Source: Zea mays (lineage: Eukaryota > Streptophyta > Magnoliopsida > Poales > Poaceae). Taken from it: DNA of 64,000 bases. Of this stretch, positions 28,956 through 40,416 are shown piece by piece. The notes under the pieces were generated by a model. That model saw nothing but the letters and a program-made list of their open reading frames with translations. It made no database searches and had not been told where the DNA came from. The position numbers were made by a program, and so were the translations under genes. The stretch lies in the NCBI RefSeq assembly GCF_902167145.1, contig NC_050104.1, positions 9,694,001 through 9,758,000 of the forward strand, written 5' to 3'. Position 1 is the first letter of the stretch. Every line of letters starts with the position of its first letter.

Positions 28956-31900
28956 ATGGAGCAACGTGAGTGGATGTACACGGGGCGTAGAGGAAGAAAC
29001 GATGTCACTACTGAATGGATTAGAAAGACCGATGATTTCGTTGAACGGGCATATGGCGAAGCTGCTAAAGGAGCGAGTCTAGTCCCATGCCCGTGCAGCA
29101 AATGTGACAACCGGAAAAGAAAACCAAAGAAGACCATGGTAGAACATATTTGGAAGAATGGATTTACGCCGGGCTATACTCGGTGGATATTTCATGGTGA
29201 AGCGTATCGTACGAGAGAGGAGGTGCTGAGACAACGTGTCGAGGATTATGACGCGGATGCGGGGGTAGCAGATATGTTGAACGACTATCAGGAGGCACAG
29301 TACACGGGAGGATGTATGGATGACGAGCCAGAGCCGACTGCAAAAGCGTTCTACGACATGTTCGACGCGGCACAGAAGCCCCTTCACGGCCAGACAAAGG
29401 TTTCTCAACTGGATGCCATTGGGCGTGTAATGGCGTTCAAGTCGCAGTATAGCATGAGTAGAGACGCATTCGATGGCTTGTTGACGGTTATTGGGAGTCT
29501 GCTTCCGGATGATCACGTTCTGCCAAAGAGCATGTACGAGGCACAGAAACTACTTCGTGCACTCAAGATGACGTATGAGCAGATTCATGCTTGTCCGAAG
29601 GGCTGCGTGCTATTTAGGAAAGAATACGCGGAGGCAAAGTACTGTCCCAAGTGTAATTCGTCTAGGTTTATGGAGGTAGACTCTGGTGATGGACAAAAGA
29701 GGCAGCTCGACATCCCCTTGACAATCCTACGACACCTTCCGTTCGTACCGAGGATCCAGCGTCTGTACATGACAGAGGAATCCGCGAAACAGATGACTTG
29801 GCACAAAAATGGAAAACGATACAATCCTGACAAGATGGTGCACGCATCAGATGGTGAAGCATGGAAACACTTTGATGACATTCACCGTGAGAAAGCCGAA
29901 GAGGCTCGTAATGTACGTGTTGCGTTGGCCACAGATGGGTTCAATCCCTATGGAATGAGCGCTGCCCCGTACACATGTTGGCCCGTGTTTGTTATCCCAA
30001 TCAATCTCCCCCCTGGTGTGTGCTTTCAAAGGCATAATATATTCGTGTCGTTGATAATTCCCGGACACTCGGGGAACAAAATGGGCGTGTACATGGAGCC
30101 TTTGATCGATGAATTGGTACGTGCCTGGGAGGAAGGGGTATGGACGTTTGACCGAGCTACCAAGACAAACTTCAGAATGCATGTTTGGTACCAGTACTCC
30201 ATGCATGACTTACCGGCCTATGGGCTATTTTGTGCCTGGTGTGTTCACGGTAAGTTCCCATGCCCAGTTTGCAAGGAAGCTCTCAGGTTCATTTGGTTGA
30301 AAAAGGGTGGCAAATATTCGTCCTTCGATAAACATCGACAATTTCTTCCTGCTGACCATCCATTCCGCCTAGACATCAAGAACTTTACGAAAGGTGTCAT
30401 AGTTACAGACCGCCCACCTGCAGCGATGACTGGTGCCGAAATTCGTCAACAGATAGATGGGCTCGTGGCCAATACAGAAGGTGGTTTTGTGGGATATGGT
30501 GAGCAGCATATGTGGACACATAAGTCTGGCTTGACTCGGCTCCCCTATTATGACGACCTGCTCCTTCCACACAACATTGACGTGATGCACACTGAAAAGA
30601 ATGTTGCCGAGGCACTGTGGGCAACAATTATGGACATTCCTGATAAGTCAAAGGATAATGTGAAGGCAAGAGTGGATCTGGCAGCGTTATGTGATAGACC
30701 AAAACTAGAGATGAAGCCGCCAAGTGGCGGAAAGACATGGAGAAGGCCTAAGGCCGATTTCGCCCTAAGCAGGGCCCAGAGGAAGGAAGTACTTCAGTGG
30801 ATCAAGATGTTGATGTTCCCTGATGGTTATGCATCTAACCTGAGTAGGGGGGTGAACTTATCTACTATGCGAGTCTTAGGGATGAAGAGTCATGACTTCC
30901 ACATATGGATTGAACGGATTCTTCCTGCGATGGTTCGAGGCTATGTCCCTGAGCATGTCTGGCTAGCGCTTTCAGAGTTGAGCTATTTCTTCCGTCAGCT
31001 TTGTGCAAAAGAGTTGTCTCGGACCGTTGTTGCAGACTTGGAAAGATTGGCCCCCGTGTTACTGTGTAAGCTTGAGAAGATATTTCCACCCGGCTTTTTC
31101 AATCCAATGCAGCATTTGATTCTTCATCTCCCCTATGAGGCACGAATGGGGGGCCCCGTGCAGGGACGTTGGTGCTATCCAATCGAGAGATGTCTAAAGA
31201 CTATTCGAAAGAAATGTAGAAATAAATGCAAAATCGAGGCTTCCATTGCAGAGGCATACATTCTAGAGGAGGTCTCAAACTTCACAACAACTTATTATGG
31301 TGACAAACTGCCGAGCGTGCATAATCCACCCCCTCGTTACAATGATGGCGACAATGAATCGAACCTTAGCATATTTCGAGGCCAACTCGGAAGCGCAAGT
31401 GGCTCGACCACCAAGACCCTGAATCATGACGAGTGGCGACATATCATGCTATACGTATTGACCAACCTTGAAGAGGTGACGCCATACATGGAACAATTTC
31501 TTCATGAATTCTGGCGTCGATCAAGGGACCCCACTCCACAGGAATATGACGCTCTTCTTAGAAAGGGTGCGCGAAATGGGTTGCCCGATTTCATTTCCTG
31601 GTTCAAACGTAAGGTACGTGCTTAGTTTGTAAAAGAGATACGTCTTTGAACTCAATTTAGCATCTTTTAACTTGCGAATACTTGCAGGGCCAAAGAGATC
31701 CGTCTATGAGTGCCGAGTTGAGACAAGTAGCCAACGGCTTTGCTTATAGGGTCAAGAAATATTCTGGGTATGACGTCAATGGATACCGTTTTCGCACAAC
31801 ACACTACGACCAAAGTCGGCCCAATCGGAAAACAACGTGTTCTGGAGTCTTTACGCCGGGGCTTGACAATGTCGATTATTTTGGACGAATTGAAGAAATA

Positions 31901-32461
31901 TATGAGCTCAATTTTTATGGTTCCAAACCTCTTACTCCAGTGATATTCAAATGTCATTGGTTTGACCCTCAAGTGACGAGACGGACACATTCTAATCTTG
32001 GGATAGTCGAAATTCGACAAGATTCCACCTTAGCAGGAGACGATGTCTATATCGTGGCCCAACAGGCCACACAAGTGTATTATCTCCCATATGCGTGTCA
32101 AACGAAAGAACATCTTAAGGGTTGGGATGTTGTGTATAAGGTATCGCCGCATGGGAGGTTACCTGTTCCTAACGATGAAGATTACAACTTAGACCCGGAC
32201 ACATATGATGGAGAGTTCTTCCAAGAAGATGGGCTAGAAGGGCGATTTGAGATAGACTTAACAGAAGCTATCGGAATGGACGTAGATATTGAAATGGTTG
32301 TTGATGAGGAGGATGATGAGGTGCAAAATGATAATGACTTAGTAATCCTTGAAGGCAATGATGAGGTTGCGTCTTCCGATGGTGTTGAGATTGAAATGCT
32401 TGATAGTGATGATGAGAGTTTTGATCCGGCTAACCCCGACACATATGAAGATTATTTTTAA
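28956..32461 (+). CDS. TNP2-type CACTA transposase of the outer element, two exons
   Basis: Exons 28956-31613 and 31688-32461 (donor GTACGT, acceptor TTGCAG) keep frame and give 1143 residues. The ATG at 28956 follows an acceptor and matches the family start (MEQREWMYTG). Residues about 3-90 form the transposase-associated domain with PCPCSKC; a CPKCNSSRF motif lies near 230. The Transposase_21 core has ATDGFNPYG (about 325) and IDVMHTEKNV (about 540), the acidic motifs expected for catalysis. DUF4218-like sequence (QHLILHLPYEARMGG) lies near 710-780. Exon 2 holds a DUF4216-like part and a very acidic tail (DEEDDEVQNDNDL). It is clearly a different family from the inner transposase, with only motif-level similarity. 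No disabling mutation was seen, although its promoter is now about 21 kb away. Confidence 0.92.
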
Positions 32462-32563
32462 TCGATGTAATGCTATATGACTTTTTATTTCGCACCTGTT
32501 TTTAAATACATCTTTTTATATGTGCTTATTTGTTTACTCTTAATTGCAGGTTGTTGGACAAAT

Positions 32564-34558
32564 ATGGTGGGCGGTTTCCTGAGGAGGAGGAGGGGGAGGA
32601 GGAGTAGGACGGCGGACGATGCAGAGCAGGCAGCGCAGCAGCACGAGGCAGAGCAGGCAGCGCAGCAGCAGGCGGCGCCTCAGGACGACGACGACCAGCA
32701 GCAGGACGACGACGACCAGCAGCAGGACGCCTCAGGTTCAGGCGGCTCTAGTTCGAGGAGCATCTACCTGCGAGGCCCCGCGAGTCTCCCGCCGCGTCCC
32801 ATACTTCGGGACAGACGGCCGTTGATTCGGCCGGAAGGGGAGAGGTATGTAACTTTATGTTCTTCATTCTTGTTCATATTATGTGTTCAAAATCATAATA
32901 TAAACTAATACTTTTTATTTATCACTTGGACAGGTCTTGGACGGTTTTGGATTATGCTGGGGGTCATCGTCGCCCCCCCAACAACATCCTCGGCCTGCTG
33001 TGCAGGGAACACTTCCCTGGACTTGTGGAGTACGCCGGAGTGACGGGCCCAGCCTTCACCTTCGACCACTACGCCGTCGCCCCCGATGCAGTAGACCGGG
33101 ACGGCAGGGAATTCAATAACAAGGCGGAGCGGGTGAAGCAAGAGCTGTGGGTAAGTCTTAGTATAATATAAAATATGTCGCATTCGTTGCAAATTCTTGA
33201 AATAATGTATGGATACATCGTTTTTGTATGCAGGATTTCTTCAGATGCGATGCTGGATACGAGGCTAGGGCGGATGTGGTGGCCACCACGTGCTGTAAGA
33301 AGCTCGTCGTGGACATGCACTATGAGGCCCGCATCCAGGCCATCATCACCTACCACGGCTCCGTCCTTGGGGAGAAGGTGACCAAACCTCAAGCCCGAAC
33401 CATGTCGTTGACCAGGGAGCAGTACCTGCAGGTAAAGTCATGCATGTTTGGTACCAGTACTCCATGCATGAATTTTATTTTATCTTCTGATATGCAATTT
33501 ATGTGTTTACTTTGCAGGTGATTCCACATTGGTGCGCCGCACATCCTCTCTGCTGGGAGCAGATGGTGGATAGGTGGTGTTCGGCTGAGTGGGACGAGGT
33601 GCACACAGCTAGCCGGGAACGGCGTTTGCAGATGCAAGGGCCCTCGCACCACCAAGGCAGCCGGAGCCTGGGCCAATATGCCGAAGCATGGGTACGCCAC
33701 CTTTTTATTTCGATATATAGCACTAAGTTAGATATTATTTCTAACTATCTCGTTGGTTTTCGTTGCAGTCGGCGTCACATGGTGGCAGGCCTTGTTCCAC
33801 CTTCTCGGCCTATGCTATGGCCCATAAGGGTAAGGCGACGTCCGACGTCACCTACAACCCGGATGACGGGCCCGAGGCCTACACCAACCCCGCCGTCTAC
33901 AGCCGCCTCCATGACTACACCGCCATGGCGCAGGAGGTCCATGGCCCAGACTATGATCCGAGCACCGAGCCTATCAACCCCGATGTGCTCATGAGGGTCG
34001 GAGGAGGCAAGAGACATGGGCGGTACTGGATTGCCGACGGGGCAATCGACTCGTCCTCCACTCCCACTCTGTCTCAGGTGAGAGCAAGGAGCACTGGCTC
34101 GAGCCCAGCCATTCGACCTCGGCACGACAGCTCACAGCATCGCATTTCACAACTCGAGGTTAGTGCTTCTGTAACTCGTCCTTCCTTTAGTTATATACCT
34201 AGTCTTTGAGTTACTATAACGTTGGCTTGTAATATTACAGACCCAACTAGAAGAGATGGAGGCGAGGATAATGGCGGAGCGGGCGGCGGCTGATCAGAGG
34301 ATGGCGGAGATGTTCCAGTACATGCAGAGCCTTGGTGCCGCACAGGGCATCGCTCCGCCACCTCCATTGTTCCCCCCAGTTGACCCTACTCTCTTCCACA
34401 CTCCTGTGAGTACCAAAATTGTAGTTAGATGTTTGTAATGCATCTGGTATAACACATGCTATCTCTTCTTTGTGCAGGGCCAATCTGGGGCGGCATCCAA
34501 CAACCCTCCGGAAGGGTTCAGCCCAACGCAACCCCGGCCAAACCGCCCACCTCCATGA
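32564..34558 (+). CDS. TNPA-like DNA-binding transposition protein of the outer CACTA, seven exons
   Basis: Exons 32564-32844, 32934-33150, 33234-33431, 33518-33691, 33769-34158, 34241-34405 and 34478-34558 all join at GT/AG sites in frame, giving 1506 nt and 501 residues. The N-terminus is Arg-rich (FLRRRRGRRSR), followed by Gln/Asp repeats (QQQDDDDQQQD, about 40-65). The central part (about 95-320) looks like the plant Ptta/En/Spm transposase family (Transposase_24) with WTVLDYAGG, a Cys/Trp-rich block and YNPDDGPEAYTNPAVY. A coiled-coil-like segment (TQLEEMEARIMAERAAADQ, about 400-430) precedes a Pro-rich tail. In En/Spm, TNPA binds subterminal motifs and pairs the ends; here the target would be TTTGCCGAGTG (inference). 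It follows the transposase by 102 bp and may share its transcript, as in En/Spm. Confidence 0.85.
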
Positions 34559-34835
34559 GTCGTTGTTTTAGACTTCAGAACTTATGTATAATACTTATGT
34601 TTCTGTTTGATACTTATGTGAGAGCTTGCGACGTTTGAGACTTATGTTTGTGTTTAATACTTGTGTTGAACACTTATGTTTGTGATGGATATTTATGTTT
34701 GTGGTCACGGTTTTATGTTTGTGTTGGCTATTTATGTCTGTGATGATATCTGTGATGTATATATGTGATATATATGTGATATCTTCTGTTTGTGTGGATG
34801 GAAAACAAAAATCAAATAAAAAAGGTACATACTGG
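34559..34835 (+). other. 3' region of the outer CACTA genes
   Basis: A T/G-rich region with repeated ACTTATGTTTGTG units of about 25-30 bp (34580-34735) and GTGATATATATG repeats. Likely 3' untranslated region and spacer up to the subterminal repeats. Confidence 0.5.
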
Positions 34836-34837
34836 TC

Positions 34838-35359
34838 ACTTTGCCGAGTGTAACACTCGGCAAAGAGGCTCTTTGCCGAGTGTCTGGGTCAAAACACTCG
34901 GCAAAGAGCACAGACCTGGGCACCGACTTAGGTTCTTTGCCGAGTGTTATGTCGCTGACACTCGGCAAAGAGCCTGACACGGGGACCCTCCCTGGCGGGC
35001 TCTTTGCCGAGTGTCCCAAGCGGCACTCGGCAAAGAAGGCGGCTTTGCCGAGTGCGACCAGGAGGACACTCGGCAAAGATATCTTCGTTGCCGAGTGTCA
35101 ACGGTGACACTCGGCAAAGCCGCCGTCTCCGTCAACCGGCGCCGTAACGGTCGCTTTTCTTTGCCGAGTGCTCCCTGACACTCGGCAAAGATCTTCGCCG
35201 AGTGCCCGAGAAAAAGTACTCGGCAAAGAAGTCTTTGCCGATGCACTGTTTGCCGAGCCTTCTTTGCCGAGTGTTACACTCGGCAAAGCCTTTGCCGAGT
35301 GTTTTTAGGGCTTCACCGAGTGCTTCCGGCACTCGGCGAAGATATTGATTCCGGTAGTG
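34838..35359. repeat. Right subterminal repeats and terminus of outer CACTA
   Basis: Some twenty copies of TTTGCCGAGTG/CACTCGGCAAA, mostly in inverted pairs, end in GATTCCGGTAGTG. The last copies before the terminus (CACCGAGTG, CACTCGGCG) are diverged. Confidence 0.88.
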
Positions 35360-35362
35360 GTG

Positions 35363-35690
35363 CATGGCTAGGGGTTGGTTTCGATGGCTTGCATTGCATG
35401 CAGGTCCTCAGTCAGATGGTCGGTTTGCTGGATCTAACATTAGTTCCTAGGTTAGGTAAACATAATACGACTTTTTCTGTGCACATTCCTATGAGTTCTG
35501 TAAAAGTAAATGGGAATGCACACGTTGTATAGTTGTGTTACACCTAACGTTGGACTAGAGAGTAGCTAACTACGAAACCGAGGAAAACCGTAAGGCTTAC
35601 CAGGTCTCCGTCGGAACTATAGACGACCAGAAAGGCCGCGACCCGTTAGCCCGGCATGAATTTGTTATTTTGCCCCGTTAACGACACGAC
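35363..35690. other. Unassigned spacer between CACTA and hAT elements
   Basis: Begins with the GTG target duplication and GCATGG. No coding or repeat feature is recognised; it could be the original flank of the outer CACTA insertion or the left end of the hAT element. Confidence 0.35.
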
Positions 35691-36449
35691 CTGGCATGGA
35701 GCACATGTCGTGCTCGGCAGCAACTTTGGCTTGGTGATAACCGGGCTTTGAAACCAGCCCAGTTTGGCCACATTTCCACCAACCGCACACACGACCCAAC
35801 ACACCGATCCGTCATGCCGTTGTAAACCCTAGCCCCCTCCCTCGGCCACACCGCACAAGCATTCACGAAATCATGCGACGCCTCTCTAGCTCTCCTCTCG
35901 CTCGGCGTCTCGCGAACCTTCCGCCATGCCTCCATCCTTGGTCCTTCTGCCGCACCACCGCCTCCGTCAACCTGTGGTCCTCTACTCCTCCAATCCTCCT
36001 GTCCTCCTCCCTCTCGGTACATCCAACTCAGAGTCAGAGGTGACGACGCCGAGTCGCCGAACGACTGAAAAACTGGTGCTCCGGTGCTCGTGTTGTGGCT
36101 CCTCGAGTCCTCCTGCTCTCTACCTTGACCTCAAAGGCGATGGCGTCGGTGAACTGGTGCTCCGGATCTGGTCGACGCACGTAATCTGTCGTAACCCTAA
36201 CTAACTCTAGAAAATCGGATCTGCTCTGATATGCTCCTGATCCGCTTGCTGTTGTTATGAGATGAACTAATGAACTATGATTCTTGGAATCCTTCCAAGT
36301 CTAAGCTGTGAGCTGTCTTGATCCATGAGGAGCTAGTGCGCGAGGGCGCCTGTGATATCCTAGACCCTGGGACGGTGATTTCCTGGCCCAAGGCTTAATA
36401 GAATTAATAGAGTATCCATACCAACAAGGTGCATCTTCTTTTTCGGAAG

Positions 36450-36535
36450 CCTATCTCGAAAGAACCTCCAAGTTAAGCGTGCTTGGCTTGGAGCAATTTG
36501 GGATGGGTGACCAACCGGGAAGTTTTCTTGGGTGC
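36450..36535 (+). other. 5S-rRNA-like block in LTR1
   Basis: Contains CCAAGTTAAGCGTGCTTGG and GGGATGGGTGACC, the segments holding the internal polymerase III promoter elements (A box and C box) of plant 5S rRNA genes, with a diverged middle. It lacks the 5' third of a 5S gene, so it is an LTR component and not a 5S gene. Confidence 0.85.
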
Positions 36536-36656
36536 ACATGAGTGAGGACAAAGTGCGCACAAAAGACTCATGTTGGTCTATAGGGACAATATATGATCCT
36601 AGAGAGCTGCCAGGAGTAAGTACCCTCGGTCCAGGGATTGGACGGGGTGTTACAAG

Positions 36657-36668
36657 TGGTATCAGAGC
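36657..36668 (+). other. Cassandra primer-binding site 1
   Basis: TGGTATCAGAGC lies two bases after LTR1. A second copy (TGGTATCAGAGT, one change) follows LTR2 at 37052-37063. Confidence 0.88.
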
Positions 36669-36848
36669 CGACCCTCGCGGTTTCACGGGCGTGTGTGGGT
36701 TAGGGGGTTCGGGTGTATGGAGCATGTGGGCCCGGAGTGGTCACATGACATGGCATATGACGACACTAGATACACAGACGTGGCTAAGAGGGGAGGTTCC
36801 TGGATTGGGGTTGACCGACGAGGACATCAGTCTTTTAAGGGGGTGGAT

Positions 36849-37049
36849 TGTGATATCCTAGCCCCTGTGATGGTGATTTCCTTGCCCAAGGCTAATTAGA
36901 ATTAATAGAGTATCCATACCAACAAGGTGCGCATGAGTGAGGACAAAGTGCGCACAAAAGACTCGTGTTGGTCTGTGGGGACAATATATGATCCTAGAGA
37001 GCTGCCAGGAGTAAGTACCGCCGGTCCAGGGATTGGACGGGGTGTTACA
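36849..37049 (+). repeat. Cassandra middle LTR lacking the 5S-like block
   Basis: Identical in layout to the outer LTRs but missing 103 bp between AACAAGGTGC and ATGAGTGAGG. The missing part spans the complete 5S-like block and in the full LTRs is bounded by direct GGTGC repeats (near 36428 and 36531), only one of which remains. Confidence 0.9.
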
Positions 37050-37349
37050 AGTGGTATCAGAGTCGACCCTCGCGGTTTCACGGGCGTGTGTGGGTTAGGG
37101 GGTTCGGGTGTATGGAGCATGGCGCATGTGGGCCCAGAGTGGTCACATGGCATGACATATGACGACACTAGATACACAAACGTGGCTAAGAGGGGAGGTT
37201 CCTGGATTGGGGTTGACCGACGAGGACGTTAGTCTTCTAATGGGGTGGATTGTGATATCCTAGCCCATGGGATGGTGATTTCCTGGCCCAAGGCTTAATA
37301 GAATTAATAGAGTATCCATACCAACAAGGTGCATCTTCTTTTTCGGAAG

Positions 37350-37435
37350 CCTATCTCGAAAGAACCTCCAAGTTAAGCGTGCTTGGCTTGGAGCAATTTG
37401 GGATGGGTGACCGACCGGGAAGTTTTCTTGGGTGC
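37350..37435 (+). other. 5S-rRNA-like block in LTR3
   Basis: Same as the LTR1 block, with few differences (for example GACCGACCGGG against GACCAACCGGG). The A-box-like and C-box-like segments are intact. Confidence 0.85.
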
Positions 37436-37729
37436 GCATGAATGAGGACAAAGTGCGCACAAAAGACTCGTGTTGGTCTGTGGGGACAATATATGATCCT
37501 AGAGAGCTGCCAGGAGTAAGTACCACCGGTCTAGGGATTGGACGGGGTGTTACAGCGCCATCTCCACGACGACTCGGCGGCACAGTGCTCCGGATCTACT
37601 GCTTACGCCATTGACGAGTCGCGTCAGGCATAGAGGTAAGGATGTATGGATCTAGCTCTTCATGGACGATTACACCTGATCTGCTCTTCTATGGGTTATT
37701 AAGCTCCTAATACGCTAAAGTTTATAGTT

Positions 37730-38135
37730 TAGTGTATGCTTGTTGTTAATGATGAGATGAACTGATGAGTTTAGGGTTTCGAGTTATTACTAGATGAACT
37801 GATGAGATGCTTGCTATTACTTGATTTATAACTTTATATGGTTTAGTGTATGCTTGATGTTACTAATTAGATGAACTTATGAGTTTAGGGTGAGATGAGA
37901 TGTTTGGTGTTATTGATTAGATGAATTGATGAGTTTAGGGTGAGATGAGATGCTTGGTATTATTGATTAGATGAACTGATGAGTTTAGGGTGAGATGAGA
38001 TGCTTGGTGTTGTTGATTAGATGAACTGATGAGTTTAGGGTGAGATGAGATGCTTGCTGTTACTGATTAGATGAACATCAGTTTAGGGTGAGATGAGATG
38101 CTTGCTGTTACTGATTAGATGAACTTGATGAGATA
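37730..38135 (+). repeat. Tandem repeat, unit about 57 bp
   Basis: Six to seven imperfect copies of a unit containing GATTAGATGAACTGATGAG and TTTAGGGTGAGATGAGATGC. It lies between the Cassandra insertion and the hAT transposase start, probably in a leader intron, since an acceptor-like TTTGGTAG lies near 38205. Confidence 0.85.
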
Positions 38136-38276
38136 CTTGTGGTTACTTTTGGCATTACTCTGTGATGAACTAATGACCTTGAGTTGTCTCGATTTTATTT
38201 GGTAGGCCATGAGGGAACGATGCGCGCCACCTTGACGATGACGGAAACAGTGCTCTGGCCTCTGGCTTTCTGAGTT

Positions 38277-40416
38277 GTGATGGATGGAGATGTTGGTGGT
38301 GAGAATAGTTCATCTCATTTCATTAACAATGATATGAGGATTGTGCCTAGTGAAGAGAATGGTCCATCTCAGTCCATTAACAATGGTAGCAGTGCCGCCC
38401 CTATTGATCTTGAAGAGGGTGCTGCTACCGACAATGGTTCTGCTCCCACTTCAGATGCTGATGGTAAGCAGCGCAAAAGAATTTGCACATCTGAAGTGTG
38501 GCAGGACTTCGAACCACTCTACAAAATCGTAGATGGTAAGAAGATCAGTTATGGTGGTAAGTATCACTGGTGCAAATGTACATTGAGTGTTGTGTTATCC
38601 AGTGGTACTAGCCGTTTGCTTGGGCATCAACGTGATTGCAAAGTTAAGCTTGCTAAACAGGGCAAACATTCAATGCTTAAGTTTATACCCTGATGGTTCT
38701 GTGCGTAACTAGGATTATTGTCCTGATCGTGCTAGAACTCAGATGTCTAGATCGATTGCTAGGCTTGAACTTCCTCTTAATTTTGTTGAGTCACCAGCTT
38801 TTGAGGAGTACATTAGGCTATCTCATAATCCTATCTTCAAGAAAGTCTCTAGACAAACCACTTCTAGGGACTTTGTTAAGTTCTTTAATGATCGACGTAA
38901 GATAGTTGTTGAATGCTTGCAATCTATTTCTTCTATTGCAATTACATCTGATATTTGGAGTGGTAATGCTAAGGATGACTATATTAGTGTGGTTGCTCAT
39001 TATGTTTCTAAGGACTTGGTATTAGAAAAGAGGGTCATTGGGCTTAGACTAATTGAAACAACTCGCACTGGTGAGAACATTGCTAAGAAGGTTATGTCTG
39101 TGCTTGAAGACTATGGTGTTGCTAATAAAGTTTTCTCTGTTACCTTGGACAAAGTCTATCATTGTTTGGTTATGTTGGTACTTTATTCATGCATCAATGT
39201 TGTGTCTATCATATTATTAATCCGATTGTGAAGTGTGGCTTCAAAAGGCTACAACCTTACCTTGATTCATTTAAAACTGCAATTATCTTCTTGAATGCTT
39301 CTAATTAGCGCATTGCTGCATTTAAGAGCTATTGTGTTGCTATGAATGTACACCCCCGTAAGTTTGGCATTGACATGGCTCTGAGATGGAATTCTACATA
39401 CCTTATGCTTAAGCATTTAGTTCCTTATAAGGAAACTTTTGGTGTGTTCATGGACACTAACTACCGTAGAAAACAAGGTGAGCCTAATTTGTTGATAAAT
39501 TCACATTGGTATGTGGCTCAAAAGTTGTCTGAGTTCCTTGAACTGTTTTATGATGCTACTGTGACTCGGTGTTTATTATCCTACATCTCCAGTTATAATG
39601 CATAACATCCTTGACATTGTCCAACATTTAACTCAGCATGAAAATGATGCATTGCTTATACATGTTGTTGCTCCTATGAAATCTAAGTTTCTTAAGTACT
39701 GGAGGGATATACCTATGCTCTATGCATTTGCTTTTATATTAGATACTAGAGCCAAGCTAAGGGGTTTCAGCAATATATTGAGAATTTTATCTAGCCTTTC
39801 TGGTACTGATTACTCACTTTATTTTAGTTGTGTGAAAAGTTAATTGTCTACAATGTTTAATAGATATGATAGTAAGTTTGGCGCAGTTAGGCAGCCATTG
39901 CCTCCTCCCCCATCTGTCACAGGTAAGAGGAAACAAAACTAGGGACTGATTTATAGATCTAATTCTACTGAGTTTGCATACCCTGGTTCTAGTACTTCTA
40001 ACCTTGGTAGTGGAACGTCAACATCTGCTTTGCTTCAACATGCACACTCCAGCCCTGGCCTAAGTTCACTTGACACAGAACTGTCCTCCTACCTACATAG
40101 TGACACTTTGCAAAAGTTTTATGATGAATTCAATATCTTAAACTGGTGGCATGAACATAAGTTGTTCTATCATGTTATTTCCATCTTAGCTAGAGATATT
40201 ATTTTTGTTCATGTCTCAACTATTTCCTCGAAATCTGCATTTAGCCATTGTGGCAGGATAATCAAGAAACGACGCCTAGCACCAGAAATGGTCGAGATGC
40301 TACTATGCATTAAAGATTGGAAACTTGGTGAAGCTAGAGGCCAGCACTGTACACAGGACCAAGAACTTGAAGATGAATTTGAAGACCTTTATCTTGATGA
40401 ATCCCTATTGGCATAA
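38277..40416 (+). pseudogene. hAT-family transposase pseudogene (RICESLEEPER-like)
   Basis: The N-terminal segment 38277-38693 encodes an acidic leader and a BED-type zinc-finger region (KYHWCKCTL...GTSRLLGHQRDC). A frameshift and a TAG then break the frame before 38743. Next come RLELPLNFVESPAF and SSIAITSDIWSGNAKDDY, the hAT catalytic-region signature. A deletion and shift follow VTLD (about 39150), a TAA lies near 39306, and conserved ALRWNSTYLMLKHL is at about 39377. The 40030-40416 part matches the hAT C-terminal dimerisation region (WWHEHKLFYHVISILARDI...KRRLAPEMVEMLLCIKDW). Several stops and shifts make it inactive. It is not related to the two host genes. Confidence 0.85.

Larger units (their letters stand above)
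5758..35359 (+). mobile_element. Outer CACTA (En/Spm-type) transposon, 29.6 kb including nested inserts
   Basis: The left end CACTACCGGAATC (5758) is matched by its exact inverse at 35347-35359. The flanks carry a 3-bp GTG duplication (5755-5757 and 35360-35362), the CACTA hallmark. Both ends are packed with TTTGCCGAGTG and its inverse CACTCGGCAAA as subterminal repeats. Without the inner CACTA the element would be about 8.7 kb. It encodes, on the plus strand, a TNP2-type transposase (28956-32461) and a TNPA-like protein (32564-34558), both open after splicing, so it may have been autonomous before its leader was split at 7690. Confidence 0.93.
36351..37554 (+). mobile_element. Cassandra TRIM retrotransposon with three LTRs
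   Basis: LTR1 36351-36654 (304 bp), interior 36655-36848, LTR2 36849-37049 (201 bp), interior 37050-37250, LTR3 37251-37554 (304 bp). All LTRs begin TGTGATATCC and end GGGGTGTTACA. The whole is flanked by GCGCC on both sides (36346-36350, 37555-37559), so it behaves as one insertion. Each interior starts with a tRNA-Met primer-binding site and ends in a G-rich purine run. The LTRs hold a 5S-rRNA-like block, the defining trait of Cassandra. No protein is encoded, as usual for this family. Confidence 0.93.

Noticed and set aside
36450..37435. Possible 5S rRNA genes
   Set aside because: Only the A-box to C-box part of 5S is present, with a diverged middle and no 5' third. It sits inside LTRs with primer sites and a target duplication, so it is Cassandra.
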